Positions 1 to 4,159 of a stretch of DNA of 10,618 nt are shown here, piece after piece (position 1 is the first letter of the stretch; every line of letters begins with the position of its first letter). Under the pieces are notes generated by a model. It had not been told where the DNA came from and made no database searches. It saw only the letters and a list, made by a program, of their open reading frames with translations. Made by a program: the position numbers and the translations under genes. The DNA comes from Paracoccaceae bacterium. GTDB lineage: Bacteria > Pseudomonadota > Alphaproteobacteria > Rhodobacterales > Rhodobacteraceae. Location of the stretch: the NCBI GenBank assembly GCA_021648225.1, contig JAKITE010000098.1:1-10618 (forward strand). Direction: 5' to 3'.

Positions 1-122
1 TTTCTTTGAAAAACTCAAACATTACAGGGCAATAGCTACCAGATACGACAAAACAGCCGTTGCTTTTCTGGGTGCGATCCACCTCGCCGCATCCCTGATA
101 TGGCTCAAATGATGACACCCCC
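1..122 (+). mobile_element. Right end of an IS5-family insertion sequence
   Basis: This is the transposase tail plus about 10 bp after its stop, ending in GACACCCC at a CTAG tetramer (122-125). The second IS in this window also ends in CACACCC at a CTAG, and CTAG/TA target sites are common for IS427-type members of the IS5 family. The boundary is inferred from this resemblance, since the left end is outside the window. Sequence just past the CTAG (GGGCTGTGCCTGAAATT, 125-141) itself resembles a left IS5-type terminal repeat, so two elements may abut here. Confidence 0.55.
2..112 (+). CDS. IS5-family transposase, C-terminal end only (cut by window edge)
   Basis: The open frame enters from the left edge and ends at TGA 110-112. 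Its 36 residues begin FFEKLKHYRAIATRYDKTA and end in IWLK, which matches the C-terminal tail of IS5-family DDE transposases: the helix just after the catalytic glutamate, usually followed by KLKxxRRIATRYDK. The catalytic residues lie outside the window, so it cannot be said whether the gene is whole. It is a different element from the IS at 795-1703, because the tails differ (RYDKTAVAFLGAIHLA here, RFEKLSCNFLAMSHLF there). Confidence 0.75.
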   Translation, partial: FFEKLKHYRAIATRYDKTAVAFLGAIHLAASLIWLK

Positions 123-146
123 TAGGGCTGTGCCTGAAATTGGTGT

Positions 147-175
147 TGGCGGTGCGTGGTCCCCACGCACCGCCA
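147..175. repeat. Perfect 13-bp inverted repeat (hairpin)
   Basis: TGGCGGTGCGTGG (147-159) and CCACGCACCGCCA (163-175) are perfect reverse complements separated by TCC. The stem is very GC-rich and would be stable in RNA or as a DNA cruciform. It lies between an IS end and the pheS scrap. The GGTGCGTG core recalls the GTGCGTGC hairpin at 2121-2139, so it may belong to the same palindromic repeat population. No T-run follows it, so it is not a typical terminator. Confidence 0.6.
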
Positions 176-190
176 CTGCCCAAACAATAA

Positions 191-217
191 CCCGCCAAAA
201 CACCGGCGGGCTTTCCG
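191..217. terminator. Terminator-like stem-loop upstream of the pheS scrap
   Basis: CCCGCC (191-196) pairs with GGCGGG (205-210) across an 8-nt loop. On the plus strand CTTTCC follows; on the minus strand the stem is followed by TTATTGTTT, so it could terminate from either side. It may be left over from the original 3' end of a gene whose body has been lost. Confidence 0.4.
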
Positions 218-220
218 TGG

Positions 221-382
221 GGCATGGTCCACCCCAAAGTGCTTGAGGCGGCGGGCGTGGATGCCACGAAATATCAAGGCTTTGCCTTTGGCATGGGCAT
301 TGATCGGCTGGTGATATTGAAATACGGTATGTCCAATTTGCGAGCTTGGATATGCCGAATATGCGGGGGGATTAGTGGGTGA
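221..382 (+). pseudogene. pheS: Phenylalanine-tRNA ligase alpha subunit, C-terminal scrap
   Basis: The frame beginning GMVHPKVLEAAGVD and continuing through KYQGFAFGMGIDRL and ILKYGMSNLRA (to about 343) is the conserved motif-3 region and C-terminal end of the PheS catalytic core, which forms part of the ATP-binding active site. A full PheS is roughly 330-360 residues; only about 40 recognisable residues remain. The usual sequence before GMVHP is missing, being replaced at about 220 by the terminator-like stem-loop. After NLRA the normal end (about FFxxDxRWLxHYGF) is replaced by unrelated WICRICGGISG and TGA at 380-382. The fragment cannot be functional. It suggests that pheS was once here, or that a recombination carried its end here; a complete pheS must exist elsewhere because the enzyme is essential. 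Confidence 0.75.
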
Positions 383-783
383 TGGTGGGCTGGATTGAAA
401 GAAGGCAAAGAAAAGAGCATATCAAACTCGTAACGCAAAATTATCTTGTGGAAACCTATTTACTAGATTTCTTCAGTAATGCCTTGGAAACGGGCGACTC
501 GCAGGCACTTGAAATGTGCCTTGTCATAAATGAAGAAATAGCTCTTGTTGAGCAGTTACAGAAACGACTCAAAGCGAAATACTTATTAATGCCTGATGTG
601 GTCAGCCAGCAACTAAACATGCAAAAGCAATTACGTAAAATATATGATGGCATATTTAGGGCACGAAAACAGTTTGCAGCGCAGTTTGGGGGCGCAAGTG
701 AACCTTTGCTTCCATTCGATAAAAAGTTTGTGCCTAATGAAGGGTGGAAGATTTTCATTAGCCACTTTGGGGTGCCCGGCTAG
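382..783 (+). CDS. Hypothetical protein, small and mostly helical
   Basis: I do not recognise this family. The protein is about 133 residues from ATG 382 (GTG 379 is an alternative), with a purine-rich GGGGGGA about 10 nt upstream acting as a possible ribosome binding site. Its start overlaps the stop of the pheS scrap as TGATG. The middle part is charged and looks alpha-helical (EEIALVEQLQKRLKAKYLL, then QLNMQKQLRKIYDGIFRARKQF), without signal peptide, membrane segment or metal-binding cysteines. The stop (781-783) lies 9 nt before the CTA/TA insertion site of the downstream IS, so the IS did not truncate it. Base composition is visibly more AT-rich than the rib and kps genes, suggesting a different origin. 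It could be a real accessory gene or a relic; the long open frame with a plausible start favours a real gene only moderately. Confidence 0.5.
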   Translation: MVGWIERRQRKEHIKLVTQNYLVETYLLDFFSNALETGDSQALEMCLVINEEIALVEQLQKRLKAKYLLMPDVVSQQLNMQKQLRKIYDGIFRARKQFAAQFGGASEPLLPFDKKFVPNEGWKIFISHFGVPG

Positions 784-1178
784 TTGTTTTACTAGGGTGT
801 GAGCCCAAATTAAGCTGTTGATATATAGTTACAACACTGAATCTATCCTTCAAAAGGAGATTGTATCATGCGTTTTGACTTATCAGACGAAGAATGGGCT
901 GTCATCGAGCCATTGCTGCCGCGACGAGTTCGGGGGCCTGTGCGGGTGGATGACCGCAAGATCTTGAACGGGATATTCTACATTTTGCGTACGGGTGCGC
1001 CGTGGCGCGACTTGCCCGAGCGCTACGGCCCGCGCACCACGGTTTATAACCGTTATGCCCGCTGGGCGCGGCGCGGGGTTTGGCGCGATATTTTCGAGGC
1101 CTTGGCCCAAAACAGCGAGGATTGCTTGCTGTTCATCGACGCCTCTATCGTCAAAGCGCACCGTGCGGCAACAGGCGC

Positions 1179-1188
1179 AAAAGGGGGG
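1179..1188 (+). other. A4G6 run: possible -1 frameshift site in the transposase
   Basis: The first transposase frame reads GCA AAA GGG GGG AAC here, while the remaining conserved transposase residues (GELAQDI onward) are in the -1 frame (AAA AGG GGG GAA CTG). Runs of A followed by G are typical slippery sequences, and IS5-family members with two overlapping ORFs are known to use frameshifting. The alternative is a simple single-base loss in a homopolymer. Confidence 0.4.
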
Positions 1189-1205
1189 AACTGGCGCAGG
1201 ATATC

Positions 1206-1244
1206 CGCTGCCCGGCAGGTGATTGCCTTCAATCACCGAGAGGG
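1206..1244 (+). repeat. Short palindromic element, copy 1 (39-bp in-frame insertion in transposase)
   Basis: This segment interrupts the expected contiguous transposase sequence ...LAQDI/GRSRGG... and adds exactly 13 codons (RCPAGDCLQSPRG) without a stop. Its centre is a perfect hairpin: GGTGATTG (1218-1225), loop CCTT, CAATCACC (1230-1237). The segment 1209-1244 matches the reverse complement of 1555-1590 at 32 of 36 positions. That recurrence and the clean interruption of conserved protein sequence identify it as an inserted repeat. Confidence 0.8.
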
Positions 1245-1554
1245 GGCCGCTCACGCGGAGGCCGCAGCAGCAAGATCCATGCGGTTGTAAACGAAAAAGG
1301 CCAGTTAATACGGGCGGTTATTACCGGCGGTCAGGTGCATGACAGCCAAGCCATTCCGGCGCTGTTTGAGCCGGATTTGAACGCACCGCTGGCCGTTGTG
1401 GCCGACAAAGCCTACGGCAGCAAAGCCATCCGCCAGCAGATCGCGGACGAGGGCGCGCTGGCGGTGATCCCGTCGAAATCCAATGCCAAAACTCCGATCC
1501 CGCACGACCCGAACCTTTATGCCATGCGTAATGTCGTGGAGCGGTTTTTCTGTA

Positions 1555-1592
1555 CCCTCTCGATGATTGCAAGCAATCACCTACCGGGCAAT
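1555..1592 (-). repeat. Short palindromic element, copy 2 (inverted; breaks the transposase frame)
   Basis: This copy lies inverted relative to copy 1 and interrupts the transposase just after VERFFC, 13 nt beyond the catalytic Glu codon. Removing about 38 bp (1555-1592) rejoins FFC with a plausible RMKDMRRLATRF in one frame. The centre is TGATTGC (1564-1570), AA, GCAATCA (1573-1579), a perfect 7-bp stem. Of the four differences from copy 1, one adds a base pair to the inner stem and the others leave most of the stem intact. Because 38 is not a multiple of three, the insertion creates a premature TGA at 1596-1598. Confidence 0.8.
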
Positions 1593-1714
1593 GAATGAAG
1601 GACATGCGAAGGCTTGCAACCCGATTTGAGAAGCTCAGCTGTAATTTTCTCGCCATGTCGCATTTGTTTGCGATTAGGCCGTGGTGCAATTGAGTCCACA
1701 CCCTAGAGTGATTA

Positions 1715-1821
1715 GGACCGCGCCTGACCCTGGGTGGGCGTGGTAGCACCCCTCCCGTGGAGTGAGGAAGGGCCGTCGCGCCAGTGGCGCGGCGTAAGCC
1801 TGACGGCAAGAGGCGCGGTCC
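1715..1821. repeat. Structured palindromic element A with 11-bp terminal inverted repeats
   Basis: GGACCGCGCCT (1715-1725) and AGGCGCGGTCC (1811-1821) are perfect inverted repeats enclosing about 85 bp. That interior can itself fold, for example GCGCC/GGCGC around 1779-1791 and GCCGTC/GACGGC flanking it. It begins 9 bp after the CTAG at the IS right end. The motif GACCCTGGGTGGGCG (1726-1740) recurs as GATCCTAGGTGGGCG at 1941-1955 in element B, which suggests one repeat family. No convincing protein is encoded; a small structured RNA is an alternative. Confidence 0.6.
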
Positions 1822-1868
1822 GGCCCTAAGGGGCAGAACGGAGATTGGGGTGGATGGCTTGCCAAAAT

Positions 1869-1924
1869 CGTAGGGTGGGTTTTAACCCACCACACCGGAT
1901 TGGCGGGCTGAACCCCGCCCTACG
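1869..1924. repeat. Nested palindrome (REP-like): outer arms plus two inner hairpins
   Basis: Outer arms CGTAGGG (1869-1875) and CCCTACG (1918-1924) enclose two hairpins. One is GGTGGGTT (1874-1881) with AACCCACC (1884-1891); the other is GGCGGG (1902-1907) with CCCGCC (1914-1919). The whole can draw as a three-way junction. The TAGGGTGGGTT...AACCCACC pattern is widespread in bacterial intergenic REP-like repeats. Confidence 0.65.
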
Positions 1925-1929
1925 ACACA

Positions 1930-2059
1930 GGGCAGTGCCCGATCCTAGGTGGGCGCTCCGCATTTACCGTCAAAAACCAACCCACAAAACCCGCCAACCT
2001 TACAATCTGCCGCCATCCTTGCAAAAGCGCTCTCCTGGGGGGAGGGTCGGGCGCTGCCC
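1930..2059. repeat. Palindromic element B with 17-bp terminal inverted repeats
   Basis: GGGCAGTGCCCGATCCT (1930-1946) matches the reverse complement of 2043-2059 at 15 of 17 positions, and both differences are transitions. The arms enclose roughly 96 bp, partly AT-rich and gene-free. Shared sequence with element A (GAYCCTRGGTGGGCG) points to a common family. Confidence 0.55.
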
Positions 2060-2070
2060 GGCATGTCGGG

Positions 2071-2145
2071 CGTAGGGTGGGTAGCTCGCACCCACCATTC
2101 CAAACCGTAAACCCCGCGCGGTGCGTGCAAAGCACACACCCTACG
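2071..2145. repeat. Second nested palindrome (REP-like)
   Basis: Outer arms CGTAGGGTG (2071-2079) and CACCCTACG (2137-2145) are perfect. Inside are GGTGGGT (2076-2082) with ACCCACC (2090-2096), and GTGCGTGC (2121-2128) with GCACACAC (2132-2139; one mismatch). The layout is the same as at 1869-1924: matching CGTAGGG outer arms and two inner hairpins. Confidence 0.65.
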
Positions 2146-2247
2146 GAAAACCTCAACCTTGTTAACTTTTTGACGGCATATACAAAACTTATGGAAAACT
2201 TATATAAAAATCACACTTGAATTACCCCTTTGACACATTTCATTAAT
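2146..2247. other. AT-rich spacer between palindromic repeats, no gene seen
   Basis: This is a strikingly AT-rich block between GC-rich palindromes. It contains TTGACG and TATATAA-like stretches, but without well-spaced promoter hexamers or a downstream gene in either direction close enough to assign. I see no coding frame of note. Confidence 0.4.
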
Positions 2248-2306
2248 GGTGGGTGTGAACACCCACCCTACATTATTACCTATCGAAGGGCGGGGTTCAC
2301 CCCGCC
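2248..2306. repeat. Pair of adjacent hairpins (REP-like)
   Basis: GGTGGGTGT (2248-2256) and ACACCCACC (2259-2267) form a perfect 9-bp stem with a 2-nt loop. GGCGGGGT (2289-2296) and ACCCCGCC (2299-2306) form a perfect 8-bp stem. Short outer arms AATGG (2245-2249) and CCATT (2305-2309) bracket them. This is a third unit of the same general design as 1869-1924 and 2071-2145. Confidence 0.6.
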
Positions 2307-2458
2307 ATTTTAGCCCCTAAATACTTAAGTCAGCGGGCAACGCCCGCGATACCCGATGGCGAAGCCGAGGGCCTGGCCCAAAAGGAAGCATGGTTGAGTA
2401 AGCAACTTTGCTGGACTGCGGGAGTATTACGTTAAAACAAGTGCTGCTGCCGTTTTGA
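2307..2458. other. Gene-free stretch with small palindromes
   Basis: It contains GCGGGC/GCCCGC (2333-2338 and 2342-2347) and the short palindrome GGGCC-T-GGCCC (2369-2379). An open frame of 27 codons ends at TAA 2433-2435 but resembles nothing I recognise. No RNA gene is apparent. Confidence 0.4.
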
Positions 2459-2475
2459 CCCTCCTTTCAGGAGGG
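2459..2475 (-). terminator. Possible terminator after the methyltransferase gene
   Basis: CCCTCC and GGAGGG form a perfect 6-bp stem with a 5-nt loop. Read on the minus strand, the stem is followed by TCAAAA and not a T-run, so intrinsic termination would be weak. Its position, about 75 bp past the last gene of the minus-strand operon, is what suggests a role. Confidence 0.35.
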
Positions 2476-2550
2476 ATCGTAAACGCGCAGCCATGGCCTC
2501 GCTTCGCTCGGCTTTGGCTTTGTAATCGGGGTTACCATAACGTTTTTATA

Positions 2551-3150
2551 TCAGCCGGGTTTGCGGCAGGTCAGGTCCAGATTATCGGTCGGGGTGCCGT
2601 CATAATTTTTGCCCGACCCAAGGTTGATATTGATGTCAACCATGCCAGCCGTTGTCAATAACCCGCGCATCTCGTCGGGTTGATAATGGCAATATAGCCG
2701 CCCAAGCACGTCGCGCAGGGTTTGAGGGCCGCGTTGCACGCCGATATACAATATTCCGTTTGGTTTCAGGGCTTTGCTGATGCGCACCAGAATATCGGGC
2801 ATGTGTTCGCGCGCCGCGTGTTGCAGGCAATAGCTGGCCCAGATGCCGTTGAATTTTGCATTCTCGTCCAAATCCTGAAAGCTGCTGCAAACCGCGTTTA
2901 TGCCGTGCAGCCGTTTGACCTGCGCCACCAATCCTGCCGAGGCATCCCATGCGGTGACCTCGAACCCTGCATCCTGAAATGCTTTGCTGGCCCAGCCGGC
3001 ACCACAGCCAAGATCAAGCACATGGCCATTGCTTGGCAGTTGTTTGATCAGGGCCTCAAGGTATTTATTTGGTTTGGCGGGTTTGGACCAAGTCGCATAG
3101 GTCTCGGCCTCGGTATCATAGAAATTCAGGGTTTCAAGATCAGAAGGCAT
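2551..3150 (-). CDS. Class I SAM-dependent methyltransferase
   Basis: This is a 199-residue protein with a single Rossmann-type methyltransferase domain. Motif I VLDLGCGAGW (residues 44-53) binds the methionine part of SAM. An acidic position after beta-2 (WDAS, 68-71) should contact the ribose. NGIWASYCLQH (101-111) is the motif IV region and ALKPNGILYIGV (127-138) is the post-motif segment typical of Methyltransf_11/UbiE-like enzymes. There is no targeting signal, so it is cytoplasmic. The substrate cannot be told from the sequence. The start ATG overlaps the end of nusB by 11 nt (ATGCCTTCTGA), pointing to translational coupling, and it is the last gene of the operon. Its neighbours (nusB, riboflavin genes) do not fix its role; RNA, protein or small-molecule methylation are all possible. 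Confidence 0.8.
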   Translation of the reverse strand: MPSDLETLNFYDTEAETYATWSKPAKPNKYLEALIKQLPSNGHVLDLGCGAGWASKAFQDAGFEVTAWDASAGLVAQVKRLHGINAVCSSFQDLDENAKFNGIWASYCLQHAAREHMPDILVRISKALKPNGILYIGVQRGPQTLRDVLGRLYCHYQPDEMRGLLTTAGMVDININLGSGKNYDGTPTDNLDLTCRKPG

Positions 3151-3607
3151 CGGGTTTGGCGCTGCGGGCCATGTGGTCCAGCACGGCGTTTACGAATTTG
3201 GCTTCCTTGCCATCCGGGAAAAATGCTTTTGCCACATCGACAAATTCCGAAATTGTTACCTTTGGCGGGGTGTCTTGCGTGGTCAGTTCTGCACCGGCGG
3301 CGCGAAACAGGGCGCGCAGGGTTGGATCGATGCGGTCGATCGGCCATTTGGCAACAAGGGCTTTGTCGGTCAGTTGGTCGATTTTTGATTGGTTGGTTAC
3401 GGCATTTTTGGTTAGGCTGCGAAACAGATCCAGATTACCCTCCGCATAGGTATCGCCGTCAATTTCCGCACCAAAACGGTGGGTTTCGAATTCTTCCTGC
3501 ACGTCTTCCAGTGCTGCGTCGCTGGCCTCCATCTGGAACAGGGCTTGCACGGCAAACAGCCGCGCGGTGGATTTCTTTTGGCGTTTGATATCGCGAGTGT
3601 CAGGCAT
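3140..3607 (-). CDS. nusB: Transcription antitermination factor NusB
   Basis: NusB binds boxA RNA together with ribosomal protein S10 (NusE) and helps RNA polymerase read through rRNA operons. The 155-residue length is usual for the family. Family features are visible in order: STARLFAVQALFQME near the N-terminus (helix 1, with the Arg-rich RNA-binding side), KWPIDRIDPTLRALFRAAGAEL in the middle, then PKVTISEFVDVAKAFFPDGKEAKFVNAVLDHMAR at the C-terminus. The start ATG overlaps the ribH stop as TGATG, and the gene follows ribH as in many proteobacteria, where ribH-nusB is a conserved pair. The 3' end overlaps the methyltransferase start by 11 nt. Nothing appears broken. Confidence 0.95.
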   Translation of the reverse strand: MPDTRDIKRQKKSTARLFAVQALFQMEASDAALEDVQEEFETHRFGAEIDGDTYAEGNLDLFRSLTKNAVTNQSKIDQLTDKALVAKWPIDRIDPTLRALFRAAGAELTTQDTPPKVTISEFVDVAKAFFPDGKEAKFVNAVLDHMARSAKPDAF

Positions 3608-4158
3608 CAGGCGGTTCCTTGGTCGGCATCAGGATTTCCGGCCATTAAAATATGTTCGGAAGCTGGTGCAATACGACTGACGCGGGGTTTTGTAAAGCGG
3701 CGCGCGTGCAATATTAGATGCAACGCCGCATCTGCCGCGCCGCCACCTTTGTTTTGCCCCGATGCGGCGGCCCGCACGGTTGCCTGAGCCATGTTTTCGA
3801 CAGTTAGAATACCGTTGCCGATGCAGGCGCCCTCTAGCCCCAACAAGGTTAATGCGCGGGATGAATCATTGCAAACCGTGTCATAATGGGTGGTTTCGCC
3901 GCGAATAACACAGCCGAGTGCCACAAACCCGTCAAACTGGCCGGAACGATAGGCGAGACCAATCGCGGTGGGGATTTCTAGCGCGCCGGGCATCAACACG
4001 GTTTCATGGGTTGCACCGGCTGCATCAAGGCTGGCGCGCGCGCCAGCCAGCTGTTGATCGCTGATGTCTTTGTAATAGGGCGAGGCCACGATCAGCAGGC
4101 GTGTGGGGGTATCAAATTTGGCGGGTTTCAGCACAAAATGGGGTTCTGCATTGGCCAT
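3607..4158 (-). CDS. ribH: 6,7-dimethyl-8-ribityllumazine synthase
   Basis: The enzyme joins 5-amino-6-ribitylaminouracil with 3,4-dihydroxy-2-butanone 4-phosphate to give lumazine, the penultimate step of riboflavin synthesis. It is cytosolic and acts as a pentamer or larger shell. From ATG 4158 the product is 183 residues. It shows VASPYYKDISDQQLAGA (24-40; substrate-binding aromatic region), VLMPGALEIP (54-63), GCVIRGETTHYD (82-93, with the catalytic His91), and NKGGGAADAAL (136-146). The frame is open upstream to 4212, but I prefer ATG 4158 because it follows the ribBX stop by 1 nt (TGAaATG), has GGAG about 9 nt upstream, and gives the normal N-terminus MANAEPHFVL. The first 15 residues and a C-terminal tail extend slightly beyond the core fold. 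Confidence 0.95.
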   Translation of the reverse strand: MANAEPHFVLKPAKFDTPTRLLIVASPYYKDISDQQLAGARASLDAAGATHETVLMPGALEIPTAIGLAYRSGQFDGFVALGCVIRGETTHYDTVCNDSSRALTLLGLEGACIGNGILTVENMAQATVRAAASGQNKGGGAADAALHLILHARRFTKPRVSRIAPASEHILMAGNPDADQGTA

Positions 4159-4159
4159 T

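Larger units (their letters stand above)
868..1693 (+). pseudogene. IS5-family DDE transposase, disrupted
   Basis: The start is ATG 868 with a good AAGGAG at 854-859. The N-terminal part (868 to about 1182) is the usual MRFDLSDEEW...LLPRR...GAPWRDLPERYGP domain followed by the first catalytic Asp in FIDASIV (codon 1138-1140). The frame then has to shift by -1 at an A4G6 run (1179-1188) to reach GELAQDI, then GRSRGGRSSKIHAVV from 1245, the second Asp in VVADKAYGS (1404-1406) and the catalytic Glu in NVVERFF (1539-1541). The tail MKDMRRLATRFEKLSCNFL to RPWCN* (1595-1693) lies in yet another frame because of an insertion at 1555-1592. An in-frame 13-codon insertion (1206-1244) also separates the first two Asp residues. 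The -1 shift could be programmed, as in several two-ORF IS5 members, but the second insertion ends translation at TGA 1596-1598, so a full transposase cannot be made. Confidence 0.85.
795..1703 (+). mobile_element. IS5-family (IS427-like) insertion sequence, structurally complete, inactivated
   Basis: The left end (CTAGGGTGTG at 792-801) and right end (CACACCCTAG at 1697-1706) form a 10-bp perfect inverted repeat, with weaker complementarity continuing inward. TA (793-794 and 1704-1705) or CTAG is the apparent target duplication, as is usual for this IS group. The element is 909 bp; subtracting two inserted palindromic elements (39 and 38 bp) leaves 832 bp, a normal size for the group. It sits 9 nt after the stop of the small hypothetical gene and ends directly beside the palindrome-rich intergenic stretch. 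Confidence 0.8.

Noticed and set aside
221..382. Functional pheS
   Set aside because: Only about 40 conserved residues remain, lacking the N-terminal domain, motifs 1 and 2 and the normal C-terminus.
795..1703. Two separate transposase genes (ORF A and ORF B)
   Set aside because: Both frames are parts of one DDE transposase; the apparent split comes from the -1 frame change at the A4G6 run, with further disruption by the inserted palindromes.
1845..2156. Short open frames on both strands within the palindrome-rich region
   Set aside because: They are built entirely from palindromic repeats, lack ribosome binding sites, and have low-complexity translations; treated as repeat by-products.
1869..2347. 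CRISPR array
   Set aside because: The repeats are palindromes of differing length and sequence, irregularly spaced, without uniform direct repeats and spacers; no cas gene is present.
2352..2435. 27-codon frame beginning PDGEAEGLAQKEAW, possible gene remnant
   Set aside because: Too short and not recognisable; no start site or flanking homology to support a real gene fragment.
2722..3588. Plus-strand open frame of 288 codons opposite the methyltransferase and nusB
   Set aside because: It spans two recognisable minus-strand genes in antisense and shows no domain.
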